DNA of 64,000 nt from Sphingomonas populi (GCF_004208535.1 NZ_SGIS01000002.1:62001-126000); one strand, 5' to 3'; shown: positions 1-9,963, counted from the stretch's first letter. Notes: generated by a model from the letters alone, not told the origin. Numbers and translations: made by a program.

Positions 1-506
1 CACGCGCCGCGATCGAGAGTCTCGCCGAGAGCTTTTGCGATGGCGTCGCCGCGCCGCTGTTCTGGCTGCTGATCGGGGGATTGCCGGGCTTGTGGGTCTA
101 TAAGGCGATCAACACCGCCGACAGCTTGATCGGCCACCGCGAGCCACGCTGGCGTGCGTTCGGCTGGGCGGCGGCGCGCACCGACGATGCGCTCAACTTG
201 ATCCCGGCGCGGCTGGCCGGCGCGCTGCTGTGCCTCGTCGGCGCGGGCGGCTGGCGGATCATGTGGCGCGACGCGGGTAAACACGCTTCGCCCAATGCCG
301 GCTGGACCGAGGCGGCGATGGCGGGTGCGCTCGGCCTCAGCCTGGCCGGACCGATCGCCTATGACACTGTCGTCGCAATGAAGCCGTGGATCGGCGAGGG
401 TCGCCGCGACGCCGATGCGCGCGATATCGGCCGTGCGCTCACGCTGTATGTCCGTGCTTGCCTCGCGCTGTGGCTGGTCGCAGGATTCGCCGCATGGGCG
501 CTGTGA
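1..506 (+). CDS. cbiB: Adenosylcobinamide-phosphate synthase CbiB/CobD, 3' part
   Basis: This is the C-terminal 167 residues of an integral membrane CbiB/CobD protein, which attaches the aminopropanol side chain to adenosylcobyric acid late in cobalamin synthesis. The frame is open from base 3, so the start lies upstream of the window. The visible segment reads [18 protein letters not shown] and then [12 protein letters not shown], the conserved core of the family, followed by further hydrophobic helices. The stop (504-506) overlaps the cobQ start region (TGATG), so translation is likely coupled. Recognition is by motif; function is from the family and the cobQ/cobU neighbours. Confidence 0.9.
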   Translation, partial: RAAIESLAESFCDGVAAPLFWLLIGGLPGLWVYKAINTADSLIGHREPRWRAFGWAAARTDDALNLIPARLAGALLCLVGAGGWRIMWRDAGKHASPNAGWTEAAMAGALGLSLAGPIAYDTVVAMKPWIGEGRRDADARDIGRALTLYVRACLALWLVAGFAAWAL

Positions 507-1951
507 TGTTTCAGGGCACCGGCTCGGATGTCGGCAAGTCGGTGCTGGTCGCGGGTGTCTGCCGCGCGCTCGCCAATCGAGGCCTCACCGTCCGGCCGTT
601 CAAGCCGCAGAACATGTCAAACAACGCCGCCGTCACCGTCGATGGCGGCGAGATCGGTCGCGCGCAGGCGCTTCAGGCGCTCGCCTGCCGCATCGCGCCG
701 CACACTGACATGAACCCGGTGCTGCTCAAGCCGCAGGCCGATCGCACCTCACAACTGATCGTCCACGGTCGGGTGCGCGGCACGATTGGCGGCGGGACTT
801 TTCGCGAGGCGCGCGGGCGTCTGCTCGGCGAGGTGATGGCGAGCTACCATCGCCTGCGCAGCACCTGCGACGTCGTGGTGGTCGAGGGTGCCGGCTCGCC
901 GGCCGAGATCAACCTGCGCGCCGGCGACATCGCCAACATGGGCTTCGCGCGCGAGGCCGCCGTGCCGGTCGTGCTGATCGGTGATATCGACCGGGGCGGG
1001 GTGATCGCCGCGATCGTCGGCACGCGCGCGGTGATCGACCCCGCCGATGCGGCGATGATCCGGGGGTTCATCATCAACAAGTTCCGTGGCGATCCGGCGC
1101 TGTTCCAGGATGGCTATCGCCAGATCGAGGCGTTGGCGGGCTGGCGCGGCTTCGGCGTGGTGCCGTGGCTCGCTGCCACCGCGCGATTGCCGAGCGAGGA
1201 TGCGGTGGTGCTCGAACGGTCCAGCGGAACCGCCTCGGGCAAGCTGGTGGTCGCGTGTCCGATCCTGCCGCGCATCTCGAACTTCGACGATCTCGATCCG
1301 TTGAAGCTGGAGCCTGCGGTGGAGCTGCGGATGGTGCCGCCCGGAGCGCCGATCCCGGCGGATGCGGCGCTCGTCATCCTGCCGGGATCGAAAGCGACGA
1401 TCGCCGATCTCGCCGCGATGCGCCGCGAGGGCTGGGACATCGACATCCTCGCGCATCACCGGCGCGGTGGCGCGGTGCTGGGGCTGTGCGGCGGCTATCA
1501 GATGCTCGGCCGCCGCGTGGTCGATCCGTACGGGATCGAAGGTCCGGCGGGTGAGGCGGCGGGGCTGGGGTTGCTCGACGTGGAGACGGTGTTGACCTCA
1601 GACAAGGCGCTGCGCCCGGTTACGGGGCGTGCGCTCGATGCGCCGTTCCGCGGCTATGAAATGCATATGGGCGAGACGCGTGGCCCCGATGCCGAGCGCG
1701 CGTTTGCGACGTTCGACGATGGCCGCATGGACGGCGCGATCAGCGCGAACGGTCAGGTGATGGGCAGCTATGTCCACGGCCTGCTCGCCGATCCGCAGCA
1801 GCGCGCGGCGCTGCTCGCGCGGCTCGGCGCGGAGGCGAGCGGGCGCGATTACCATGCCAGCGTCGATGCCGCGCTCGACGAGATCGCCGCAGAGTTGGAA
1901 CGCCACCTCGATATCGATGCGATCCTCGCGCTCGCCGTGGAAGCGGCATGA
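494..1951 (+). CDS. cobQ: Cobyric acid synthase CobQ
   Basis: CobQ is the glutamine-dependent amidotransferase that amidates four carboxylates of adenosylcobyrinic acid a,c-diamide. The protein of about 485 residues has the usual two domains. An N-terminal dethiobiotin-synthetase-like P-loop domain shows GTGSDVGKS at residues 8-16. A C-terminal class I glutaminase domain has the nucleophile in GLCGGYQ (Cys332) and the histidine in YVHG (His428). Start: ATG 494 (MGAVMFQG) has CAGGA eight bases upstream; ATG 506, which overlaps the cbiB stop, is equally possible. An open frame extends back to 386 inside cbiB but has no family similarity there. The end overlaps cobU by ATGA. Confidence 0.95.
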   Translation: MGAVMFQGTGSDVGKSVLVAGVCRALANRGLTVRPFKPQNMSNNAAVTVDGGEIGRAQALQALACRIAPHTDMNPVLLKPQADRTSQLIVHGRVRGTIGGGTFREARGRLLGEVMASYHRLRSTCDVVVVEGAGSPAEINLRAGDIANMGFAREAAVPVVLIGDIDRGGVIAAIVGTRAVIDPADAAMIRGFIINKFRGDPALFQDGYRQIEALAGWRGFGVVPWLAATARLPSEDAVVLERSSGTASGKLVVACPILPRISNFDDLDPLKLEPAVELRMVPPGAPIPADAALVILPGSKATIADLAAMRREGWDIDILAHHRRGGAVLGLCGGYQMLGRRVVDPYGIEGPAGEAAGLGLLDVETVLTSDKALRPVTGRALDAPFRGYEMHMGETRGPDAERAFATFDDGRMDGAISANGQVMGSYVHGLLADPQQRAALLARLGAEASGRDYHASVDAALDEIAAELERHLDIDAILALAVEAA

Positions 1952-2454
1952 CGTCGCTGTTCGTGCTCGGTGGCGCGCGATCGGGCAAGAGCCGCTATGC
2001 GCAGGCGCGCGCCGAGGCGATAGCGGGCGAGCTGGTCTTCATCGCCACCGCGCAGGCGTTCGACGCCGAGATGACCGACCGCATCGCCCGGCACCGCGCA
2101 GACCGCGACTCGCGCTGGCTGACGGTCGAGGCGCCGATCGCGCTGACCGAGGCGATCGTCGAACATGGTGCGCCCGGCCGCGTACTGCTGGTCGACTGCC
2201 TGACCTTATGGACCTCGAACCTGCTGCTCGGCGAGCACGACATCGACGCAGCGACGCAAGCGCTGGAACATGCCATCACCACCGCGCCCGGCCCGGTGAT
2301 CCTCGTCGCCAACGAGGTCGGGCTGGGGATCGTCCCCGACAATGCGCTCGCGCGCCGGTTCCGCGATCATGCCGGGCTGCTCAACCAGCGGATCGCCGCC
2401 GCTGCCGATACGGTCATTCTCGTCACCGCAGGGTTGCCATTATCGCTCAAATAG
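1948..2454 (+). CDS. cobU: Adenosylcobinamide kinase / guanylyltransferase CobU (CobP)
   Basis: This bifunctional enzyme phosphorylates adenosylcobinamide and transfers GMP to it, preparing the nucleotide loop of cobalamin. The 168 residues are the normal family length. The P-loop [12 protein letters not shown] lies at residues 5-16. The segment RIARHRADR near residue 45 carries the histidine region used for guanylylation. [10 protein letters not shown] and [10 protein letters not shown] follow as in CobU/CobP. The ATGA overlap with cobQ shows a tight operon cbiB-cobQ-cobU. The next gene starts 60 bases on and is unrelated, so this probably ends the cobalamin cluster on this side. Confidence 0.95.
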   Translation: MTSLFVLGGARSGKSRYAQARAEAIAGELVFIATAQAFDAEMTDRIARHRADRDSRWLTVEAPIALTEAIVEHGAPGRVLLVDCLTLWTSNLLLGEHDIDAATQALEHAITTAPGPVILVANEVGLGIVPDNALARRFRDHAGLLNQRIAAAADTVILVTAGLPLSLK

Positions 2455-2514
2455 CGGGGTTGCGCTAACGCGGGCGAGGGGCGACCTGAGGCGCGACACG
2501 CAAGGACATTCGCC

Positions 2515-3531
2515 ATGAAGAGCATCGGATTTCTCTCGTTCGGCCATTGGACGCCCTCCGCGCAATCGGCGACGCGCTCGGCCTCGGACGTGCTGCTGCA
2601 ATCGATCGACCTCGCGGTCGCCGCCGAGGAACTTGGTGCCGACGGTGCGTATTTCCGCGTCCACCATTTCGCGCAACAACTCGCCTCGCCGTTCCCGCTG
2701 CTCGCGGCGGTCGGTGCGAAGACCAGCCGGATCGAGATCGGCACCGGCGTGATCGACATGCGCTACGAGAATCCGTTGTACATGGTCGAGGATGCCGGCT
2801 CGGCCGATCTGATCTCGCGCGGGCGGCTCCAGCTCGGTATCAGCCGGGGTTCGCCCGAGCAGGTGATCGAAGGCTGGCGGCACTTCGGCTATGCGCCTGC
2901 CGAGGGTGAGAGCGACGCCGACATGGGCCGCCGCCATGCCGAGGTGTTCCTCGATCTGCTCGACGGCAAGGGCTTCGCGCAACCCGCGCCGCGCCCGATG
3001 TTCCCCAATCCGCCCGGGCTGCTCAGGCTCGAACCGCATTCGGCCGGGCTGCGGCGGCGGATCTGGTGGGGGTCTGGCGCCAACGCCACCGCGCTGTGGG
3101 CGGCGCAACAGGGCATGAACCTGCAAAGCTCGACGCTCAAGGCCGACGAAAGCGGCGAGCCGTTCCACGTCCAGCAGGCCAAGCAAATCCGCCTCTACCG
3201 AGAGGCGTGGAAGGCCGCCGGGCACGATTGGGAGCCGCGCGTCTCGGTGTCGCGCTCGATCTTCGCGCTGATGAACGACCGTGACCGCGCCTATTTCGGG
3301 CGTGGCGATAGCAGCGACCAGATCGGCATCATCGGCGATATGCGCGCGGTGTTCGGCCGTTCCTATGCCGCCGAGCCGGATGCGCTCGTCAAGCAGCTCC
3401 GCGAGGACGAGGCGATCGCCGAGGCTGATACGCTGCTTTTGACGGTGCCCAACCAGCTCGGCGTCGATTACAACGCGCACGTCCTCGACGCCATCCTGAC
3501 GCACATCGCGCCGGCACTCGGCTGGCGCTGA
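2515..3531 (+). CDS. LLM-class flavin-dependent oxidoreductase
   Basis: A luciferase-like monooxygenase family protein (338 residues), expected to use reduced flavin and O2 on an unknown substrate. The TIM-barrel strand SRIEIGTGVIDMRYENPLYM followed by SADLISRGRLQLGISRG is characteristic of the family. No signal peptide is visible, so it is probably cytoplasmic. The start is ATG 2515 after CAAGGACATTCGCC, with AAGGA as ribosome-binding site. It is convergent with the DUF885 gene. The substrate cannot be inferred from the neighbours. Confidence 0.85.
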   Translation: MKSIGFLSFGHWTPSAQSATRSASDVLLQSIDLAVAAEELGADGAYFRVHHFAQQLASPFPLLAAVGAKTSRIEIGTGVIDMRYENPLYMVEDAGSADLISRGRLQLGISRGSPEQVIEGWRHFGYAPAEGESDADMGRRHAEVFLDLLDGKGFAQPAPRPMFPNPPGLLRLEPHSAGLRRRIWWGSGANATALWAAQQGMNLQSSTLKADESGEPFHVQQAKQIRLYREAWKAAGHDWEPRVSVSRSIFALMNDRDRAYFGRGDSSDQIGIIGDMRAVFGRSYAAEPDALVKQLREDEAIAEADTLLLTVPNQLGVDYNAHVLDAILTHIAPALGWR

Positions 3532-3538
3532 GCTTGGG

Positions 3539-3567
3539 GGCAAGGCGGCCTAGAAGACCGCCTTGCC
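3539..3567. terminator. Hairpin between convergent genes
   Basis: GGCAAGGCGG (3539-3548) pairs perfectly with CCGCCTTGCC (3558-3567) across a 9-base loop. It sits in the 18-base gap between the LLM gene and the DUF885 gene and runs into the last codons of the latter. The stem is strong but lacks a U-tract on either strand, so its role as a terminator is inferred from position. Confidence 0.4.
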
Positions 3568-5292
3568 GTCGCCGCCGAGCATCGCCTTGCGCACCAGCGG
3601 GATCGGTGGCCCGCCGAAGCTGAGGAAAGTGTCGTGGAACGCCTTCCAGCCGGCGCGGCCGCCGTGCTTGGCGGTCCAGTCGTCGCGCAGGCGGCGGATC
3701 ATCAGCTTGCCCATCGTGTAGTTGAGATAGGCCGGATCATAGGTGCCGCGCGCCGATTGCTGGCGGGCGTTGCCCTCGTCCTGATAGCATTGCTCGACGA
3801 ACATCTTGCGGGACTGTTCCTGAGTCATGCCGCGCGCGTGCATCCCGATCGCCGACAGATAGCGGCAATCGCGCAGCAAAGCATTGGAAAGCTGGCCGAT
3901 GTGCGTCTCGGCGTCGCCTTTGTGGAGGCCCGCTTCCCACATCATCTCCTCGGCATAATGCGCCCAGCCCTCGGCGAAGGCATAGCCAACGAACAGCCGC
4001 CCGAACAAAGACGGTGAATGGTTGGCGTGGCGGAACTGGAGGAAGTGGCCGGGCATCACCTCATGCACGGTGGTGAACAGCAGGTCGTTCTTGCCGGGGA
4101 TGAAATCGAGCTGGACCTGCTTGCTCCACGCCGGATCGGGCGGGGAGATGTAATAGACCGAGGGGATGCCTTTCTCGAACGGCCCTGGCGGATCGATATA
4201 GGCGGAGTTCTGCCGGTTATAGGGTGGGCTTTCCTCGACCAGCGCTTGCTCATTATCCGGGATCGAGACGATGTCGTTCGCCAGCACGAACGCGCGCAGT
4301 TCGGGGATTTGCTTGCGCGCTTCGGCGACCGGATCGTTGTTGGCGGGCTTGTCGGCATTGGCCTTGGTCATGCAGGCCGGCACGGTCGCGCCCGGCGCAT
4401 AGTCCGCGCACGCCGCGACCAGCGCTTTGCGGTTGCGTTCGAGATCGGCCTTGCCAGCCGCTTCGAGCGTGTCGAGCGGGACATCGACGCCCTCGGTCAT
4501 GCTCAGCATCCGCGAGAAGCGATCGGCGCCGAGCGCGAAGCCTTGCGTCGCGGTTGGGCGCTGGCTCTCGAGCCATGCAGCGAGATCGTTCATTGCCTTG
4601 GTGGCGGCTGCCGAGGTCTTGGCGTATTCGTCCTGCAACGCCGGGCTTTTCACACCAGCGAACGCCTTCTTCGCGTCGTTGCTGTAGTAATCCGCGAAGC
4701 CCTTGAACGCCGCCGTGCCGAAGTCGATGTAGCTCGCGGGCATCGGCGTCTTGAGGTTGGCGCGGATGTTGGCGGCGGCCTGCGGGATCTTGTGCAGCAT
4801 CGTGATCATCGCGCGCATCCGCGTCGCGGGATCGGCGTAGTTGCGGGCGATATAGACGTTGGGGTCGAGACCGCTGTTCACATACCATGATGGATTGTGG
4901 TGCGGCTGGTCGGCATCCTCCAGCCAGAACAACTTGCCCTGCGCGACGGTGATCAGATAGTCGCGTTCGAACGCGGCCTGTTTGTCTAGCTTCGCGGGAT
5001 CGAACGCCTTCGCCTTGGCGACCGCATCGCGCAGGAAATCGCCCTGCCGCTTGAGGCCGGCGTCGCTCCAGTCGCCGAGGCCACCGTCGAAATCGTGGCG
5101 GCCCTGATAGACCGCGTCGGCTGGCGAGACCTTGAACCAATCCTCGATGAAGGCGTCACGGAACGCGGTCCAGTTCCCGGTCGGCAGCGGCGCGAGCGTT
5201 ACGGCGGTGGCGGACGGGGCAGGGGCCTTGGCGGTGCAGCCCGCGAGGGCAAGGGCGGCGGCGCTGGCCAGCCAGATGGTACGCATGGACAC
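3550..5292 (-). CDS. DUF885 family lipoprotein, putative metallohydrolase
   Basis: A 580-residue exported protein of the DUF885 family. The N-terminus IWLASAAALALAGC is a lipoprotein signal with the lipid-accepting cysteine near residue 19, followed by an Ala/Pro-rich linker. The family signature is complete: HEVMPGH (His410, Glu411, His416), then AEGWAHYAEE about 30 residues later (Glu441). This resembles the HExxH plus distant Glu arrangement of gluzincin peptidases, so a zinc-dependent peptidase or hydrolase is the best guess. It would act on the periplasmic side of a membrane. The gene is monocistronic, convergent with the LLM gene and divergent from the hydrolase at 5401. Confidence 0.9.
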   Translation of the reverse strand: MSMRTIWLASAAALALAGCTAKAPAPSATAVTLAPLPTGNWTAFRDAFIEDWFKVSPADAVYQGRHDFDGGLGDWSDAGLKRQGDFLRDAVAKAKAFDPAKLDKQAAFERDYLITVAQGKLFWLEDADQPHHNPSWYVNSGLDPNVYIARNYADPATRMRAMITMLHKIPQAAANIRANLKTPMPASYIDFGTAAFKGFADYYSNDAKKAFAGVKSPALQDEYAKTSAAATKAMNDLAAWLESQRPTATQGFALGADRFSRMLSMTEGVDVPLDTLEAAGKADLERNRKALVAACADYAPGATVPACMTKANADKPANNDPVAEARKQIPELRAFVLANDIVSIPDNEQALVEESPPYNRQNSAYIDPPGPFEKGIPSVYYISPPDPAWSKQVQLDFIPGKNDLLFTTVHEVMPGHFLQFRHANHSPSLFGRLFVGYAFAEGWAHYAEEMMWEAGLHKGDAETHIGQLSNALLRDCRYLSAIGMHARGMTQEQSRKMFVEQCYQDEGNARQQSARGTYDPAYLNYTMGKLMIRRLRDDWTAKHGGRAGWKAFHDTFLSFGGPPIPLVRKAMLGGDGKAVF

Positions 5293-5348
5293 TCCGATTC
5301 GGGTTGCGTGCCGATGCTGGCAGCTTGCGGTGGCGCGCGCCAGCCCCG

Positions 5349-5373
5349 GGAACGGGGTTCTGGCCGGATCGTT
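5349..5373 (+). promoter_or_regulatory. General-stress (EcfG-type) promoter
   Basis: GGAAC (5349-5353), a 16-base spacer and CGTT (5370-5373) match exactly the consensus known for EcfG, the extracytoplasmic-function sigma factor of the alphaproteobacterial general stress response. The expected start of transcription is only about 20 bases before the ATG at 5401, and GGAG (5390-5393) serves as ribosome-binding site. The match is seen directly; use by EcfG is inferred. Confidence 0.65.
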
Positions 5374-5400
5374 CTGGCTTCAATCCGATGGAGATGACCG

Positions 5401-6309
5401 ATGCCGTATATCAAGACTCGCGACGGAACCGACCTGTATGTGAAGGACTGGGGCGAGGGCCGTCCGGTCGTGCTGATCCACGGCTGGCCGCTGTCGTCGG
5501 ACAGTTGGGACGCGCAGGCGCTCGCGCTCGCCGACGCGGGCTTCCGTGCCATCGCGTATGACCGGCGCGGATTCGGGCGGTCGGGCCAGCCGTTTTCGGG
5601 CTATGATTACGACACGCTGACCGACGATCTCGCCGACGTGCTCGATGCGACGGGCGCGCAGGATGCCACGTTGGTCGGCTTCTCGATGGGTGGCGGCGAG
5701 GTCGCGCGGTACATGAGCCGGCATGGCGGCAAGGGCGTGATCGGCGCCGGGCTGATCTCGTCGGTGGTGCCGTACATGCCGGAGGCCGAGGACAATCCGC
5801 ACGGCGCGCCGGTCGAGCAATTGACCGAGATCGTCGAGAGCATCAAGCGCGACCGCTACGGGTTCTTCGCGACGTTCTTCAAGCAGTTCTTCGGGATGGG
5901 CTTCATCTCCTCGCCGGTCAGCAACGAGGTGCTCGCCTGGGCGCAGCAGACCGCCAATCTCGCCGGGCTGAAGCCCGTCCTGGCGTGTGCGGAATCGTTC
6001 AGCTTCACCGATTTCCGGCCCGATCTGTCGGCGTTCAGTGTGCCGACGCTGATCGTCCACGGCACCGCCGACAAGACCGTGCCAATCGATGCGACCGCAC
6101 GGGTTGCCGCCAAGGCGATCGGCCAGTCGCAACTCGTCGAATATGACGGCGCGCCGCATGCGCTGACGATCACCGAAAGCGATCGCTTCACGCGCGACCT
6201 GCTGACCTTCCTCGGCCACAAGCCGACGATCGAAGATGCAGCGACGTTCGAAGAGGAACTCAAGCGCGAGCAGTTGCTCAACCCGCAGCTTGCGCCGATC
6301 ATGCCGTGA
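5401..6309 (+). CDS. Alpha/beta hydrolase, non-haem chloroperoxidase-like
   Basis: A 302-residue cytoplasmic alpha/beta-hydrolase. The oxyanion segment is HGWPL at 27-31 and the nucleophile elbow is GFSMGG (Ser95). Asp224 (GTADKTVP) and His253 (APHAL) complete the triad. This is the layout of cofactor-free haloperoxidase/esterase-like proteins (TIGR-style arylesterase/chloroperoxidase group). The C-terminus continues about 30 residues beyond the usual end with a charged helix (FEEELKREQLL). The promoter directly upstream is of EcfG type, so induction in stress or stationary phase is likely. The natural substrate is unknown. Confidence 0.88.
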   Translation: MPYIKTRDGTDLYVKDWGEGRPVVLIHGWPLSSDSWDAQALALADAGFRAIAYDRRGFGRSGQPFSGYDYDTLTDDLADVLDATGAQDATLVGFSMGGGEVARYMSRHGGKGVIGAGLISSVVPYMPEAEDNPHGAPVEQLTEIVESIKRDRYGFFATFFKQFFGMGFISSPVSNEVLAWAQQTANLAGLKPVLACAESFSFTDFRPDLSAFSVPTLIVHGTADKTVPIDATARVAAKAIGQSQLVEYDGAPHALTITESDRFTRDLLTFLGHKPTIEDAATFEEELKREQLLNPQLAPIMP

Positions 6310-6356
6310 TGTGATGAGTGCGCCTGCGGGTAGCCGTAGGTGCATTTTATGATCAT

Positions 6357-6438
6357 CGCCCCGGCGAAGGCCGGGGCCGTTGCGTGTGGATCGGGCGGCT
6401 CGCCCCGTTACGCAGCGGCCCCGGCCTTCGCCGGGGCG
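6357..6438. repeat. Palindromic intergenic repeat, family A, copy 1
   Basis: Two inverted 28-base arms, 6357-6384 and 6411-6438, match at 27 of 28 positions. Each arm is itself a small hairpin (CCCCGGC-GAAG-GCCGGGG). The 26-base centre contains GCGGCTCGCC. A second copy with the same plan lies at 34267-34348. It occupies the gap between the convergent hydrolase and ftsB genes, where it could act as a transcript end. It looks like a REP-type non-autonomous element. Confidence 0.85.
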
Positions 6439-6455
6439 ACGCGATTTCGCGACGG

Positions 6456-6800
6456 TTATTTCAGCGGGACGATCACTTCGTCCGGGTGCGCGACGTTCAG
6501 ATCCTTGCGGACCAGTTCGTCGACCATGTCGGGATCGGCGTTCTTCGGGTCGAGCAGCGCGACGCGGTTCTTGAGCACTTCGCGCTGCTTGGTGAGCGAA
6601 GCCAACTCCATGCGCTTGCGTTCGAGATGTTTCTCGATGTCGCCATAGGCCAAAGCGCCGTTCGGGCCGATGATCGCGTAGGCGCCGAAGAAGGCGCCCA
6701 CGGTCAGCAAGGCCGCCGGCGGCCCCGCTTTTCGCAGGACCGTACGGAACGACGTCCGTTTCGGGGTTGTACGCTTTACCATGTCGCGATTCTCGCGCAT
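6456..6800 (-). CDS. ftsB: Cell division protein FtsB (DivIC/septum initiator family)
   Basis: FtsB is a bitopic inner-membrane protein that joins FtsL and FtsQ in the divisome. The 114 residues comprise a short basic N-terminus, one membrane helix (AALLTVGAFFGAYAIIG) and a coiled coil (YGDIEKHLERKRMELASL onwards). The conserved ending ADPDMVDELVRKDLNVAHPDEVIV follows. A second in-frame ATG at 6782 (MVKRTTPK) is an equally good start; neither has a strong ribosome-binding site. It lies just downstream of eno, the usual alphaproteobacterial order, with 51 bases between them. Confidence 0.88.
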   Translation of the reverse strand: MRENRDMVKRTTPKRTSFRTVLRKAGPPAALLTVGAFFGAYAIIGPNGALAYGDIEKHLERKRMELASLTKQREVLKNRVALLDPKNADPDMVDELVRKDLNVAHPDEVIVPLK

Positions 6801-6851
6801 CGCGACTCGCGGATCAACCCCGAATCAATAGTATTCTTACGATTTGCGTAA

Positions 6852-8141
<1,290 letters not shown>

Positions 8142-8215
8142 CTATCGTTGGCGTCTGGCGTGCTTGGCGCAGCCTGTATCGGCAATATTCGCAGGCGGCA
8201 ATTCGTTGCCGTAAT

Positions 8216-8240
8216 GGAACCGCGCCTTGCCCCGCCGGTT
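8216..8240 (+). promoter_or_regulatory. Probable EcfG-type promoter for the 8272-9920 operon
   Basis: GGAAC (8216-8220) is followed by 17 bases and GTT (8238-8240), or by 16 bases and GGTT. Only the first base of the -10 element differs from the CGTT consensus. It lies about 30 bases before the ATG at 8272, a suitable distance. Confidence 0.5.
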
Positions 8241-8271
8241 GAGGCCGTAATGGATTTAGAAAGGGCATGTC

Positions 8272-8754
8272 ATGGCCGATGAGACCGTAACTGAACCGAC
8301 CCCCGGCGTGCTGAACGACGCACCGATCGATGGTGAGCCGTCCGCGAAGACCACCGCTGAGGCGGAAACGCCGAACGTGACGCAGACACTGAAGGATGGC
8401 GCGGCCAAGCTCGCCAAGGAAGCGACCGACCGGGCGCGGACCTTCGCCGAGGATGGCAAGGCGCGTGCGGGCGGTGCGCTCGACGAGCTGACCAAGATGA
8501 TTTCGGACGCGGCGGATACCGTCGATGAGAAGGTCGGCCCGCAATATGGCCAATATGCGCGGACCGCGGCCGAGACGATCGGCAGCTTCTCCGAACAGCT
8601 CAAGGCCAAGCAGCTCGAGGATCTGATCGAGGATGCCCGTGGCTTCGTCCAGAAAAGCCCGGCGATCGCGATTGGCACGGCGGCGGCGATCGGCTTCGTG
8701 CTGGCGCGGCTGGTCGCGTCGGGGCTGAACCCGGACACGGTCGATCAGGCCTGA
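8272..8754 (+). CDS. DUF883/ElaB-YqjD-like membrane-anchored protein
   Basis: A 160-residue protein with an acidic N-terminus and a long Ala/Lys-rich amphipathic helix (about 35-125). The C-terminal hydrophobic anchor is SPAIAIGTAAAIGFVLARLVASG. This layout matches the ElaB/YqjD (DUF883) family, whose E. coli members are tail-anchored, stationary-phase proteins that bind ribosomes. It heads a run of four small genes and has an EcfG-like promoter. AAAGGGC before the ATG may be the ribosome-binding site. Family placement rests on architecture rather than a sharp motif. Confidence 0.7.
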   Translation: MADETVTEPTPGVLNDAPIDGEPSAKTTAEAETPNVTQTLKDGAAKLAKEATDRARTFAEDGKARAGGALDELTKMISDAADTVDEKVGPQYGQYARTAAETIGSFSEQLKAKQLEDLIEDARGFVQKSPAIAIGTAAAIGFVLARLVASGLNPDTVDQA

Positions 8755-8779
8755 TTGACCAAGCGCGTTTGGGGGAAGC

Positions 8780-9115
8780 ATGGCCGAAGACTCCACCGAT
8801 GACGGCATCGGCACGCTGATCTCGCGGCTGGTCGAGGACGCCAAGGCGTTCGTGCTCGCCGAGATCGGCGTTCTGCGCGCCCGTGCGCTCAAGGCGGTGG
8901 CCGACTATCGCGCCGCCGCCATCCTGGGTGTGGCCGCACTGGTGATCGCGCACGCCGCGATCATCGCGTTGCTGGTCGGCATCATCCTGAGCATCGCGCA
9001 GGCGCTTGGGCCGATCTGGGCGACGGTGATCACGGTGGGCGGAGCGCTGCTCGTGGCGGGCGTGCTCGTGTGGATCGCCGTGTCGATCATCAGCAATAAG
9101 GGTGCGAAACCATGA
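8780..9115 (+). CDS. Holin-superfamily-like (YqjE-type) membrane protein
   Basis: A 111-residue protein. The amphipathic N-terminus (LISRLVEDAKAFVLAEIGVL) is followed by two membrane helices, AAILGVAALVIAHAAIIALL and ATVITVGGALLVAGVLVWIA. This is the pattern of the PF07332/YqjE group that databases often label phage holin. Here it is chromosomal and part of a stress-type operon, so lysis is unlikely. It overlaps the next gene by four bases (ATGA). Confidence 0.7.
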   Translation: MAEDSTDDGIGTLISRLVEDAKAFVLAEIGVLRARALKAVADYRAAAILGVAALVIAHAAIIALLVGIILSIAQALGPIWATVITVGGALLVAGVLVWIAVSIISNKGAKP

Positions 9116-9450
9116 GTGATCCCGTCGATAGCGTCGCGGCCGCGCAGGAGCGCGCGCGGCTCGCGAAGATGCGGCTGGAAGGCTCGGTCGCGGCGCTGCG
9201 CGAGCGGGTCGATCCGCGCTCCATCGCCAGGAAGGCTGCCGATGGCCTGCGCGAGCAGGGCGAGGCGGCGGCCGGGGCGGCGCTGCGTAACCCCGGCATC
9301 GTCGCGGGCGCGCTCGCGGCGGCCGGGCTGCTGATCGCGCGCCGGCCGGTGCTGGCGCTGTTCCGGCGTCGGCACAAGGATACCAAGGCCGCGTCGAAGC
9401 ATTCTATCACGCATACCGCCCGTGAGGGTACGAAAGGAAAGCCGCAATGA
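9112..9450 (+). CDS. Small membrane protein, DUF3618/YqjK-like
   Basis: A 112-residue protein. A charged helical N-terminus (ERARLAKMRLEGSVAALRERVD) precedes one membrane helix (PGIVAGALAAAGLLIA), and the tail is basic (RRRHKDTK). This resembles DUF3618 proteins that accompany DUF883 and YqjE-type genes. It overlaps its neighbours at both ends by four bases, so the four genes are almost certainly one transcript. The molecular role is unknown. Confidence 0.65.
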   Translation: MSDPVDSVAAAQERARLAKMRLEGSVAALRERVDPRSIARKAADGLREQGEAAAGAALRNPGIVAGALAAAGLLIARRPVLALFRRRHKDTKAASKHSITHTAREGTKGKPQ

Positions 9451-9920
9451 CCCAGACCGATGACGCCCTGACGATCGAAGAGTCGGACGCCGCGCCGGCG
9501 AAAGCGACCATCCTCGACACGATCGAGACCACGCTGGATTCCGCCAAGGAATCGGCAAACAAGGCGCTGGCGACGGCTGGCGAAGCCGCGCGCGAGACGG
9601 CGCGGAAAACCGCCGAGGGAATCGAGGCGAACCCGCTTTCCGTGCTGGTCGGCGGTGTCGCGCTCGGCGTGCTTGCCGGTGCGCTGATCCCGCGCGGCGA
9701 CCGTGAGACCAAGCTGCTCAAACCCGTCGGCCGCAAGTTGACCGATACTGCGCGCGGCGCGGTGGAAGCGGCCAAGGAGGCCGGCAAGGCCGAACTCGCC
9801 GGCATCGGCCTCAGCCGCGCGGCGGCGAGCGATACCGCCGGCAAGCTTCTGATCACCGTACTTACGGCACTCGCCACCGCCGGGGTCTCGGCCGCGAAGG
9901 GCGCCAAAGACAAAGAATAA
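9447..9920 (+). CDS. Ala/Lys-rich membrane-associated protein
   Basis: A 157-residue protein and the last gene of the four-gene run. An amphipathic Ala/Lys/Glu helix (20-60) leads into a central hydrophobic segment, NPLSVLVGGVALGVLAGALIP. A second amphipathic stretch and a hydrophobic C-terminus (LLITVLTALATAGVSAAKG) follow. The composition echoes the DUF883-like gene at 8272, suggesting an ancient duplication. AAAGGA precedes the ATG. No specific function is recognisable. Confidence 0.65.
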   Translation: MTQTDDALTIEESDAAPAKATILDTIETTLDSAKESANKALATAGEAARETARKTAEGIEANPLSVLVGGVALGVLAGALIPRGDRETKLLKPVGRKLTDTARGAVEAAKEAGKAELAGIGLSRAAASDTAGKLLITVLTALATAGVSAAKGAKDKE

Positions 9921-9929
9921 GGCTTTGAA

Positions 9930-9963
9930 ACGGCGCGACAAAAAGGGGATTGCGTCGCGCCGT
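9930..9963. terminator. Hairpin downstream of the small membrane-protein operon
   Basis: ACGGCGCGAC (9930-9939) pairs perfectly with GTCGCGCCGT (9954-9963) across a 14-base loop that contains five adenines and four guanines. It lies 10 bases after the stop of the last gene. No T-run follows, so termination is only suggested by position. Confidence 0.4.

Noticed and set aside
2440..3543. 367-codon open frame antisense to the LLM gene
   Set aside because: Arg/Glu/His-rich without family motifs; the opposite strand encodes a clear LLM oxidoreductase.
8780..9115. Phage lysis module suggested by the holin-like protein
   Set aside because: No endolysin, spanin or phage gene is nearby, and the context is a stress-type operon of anchored proteins.
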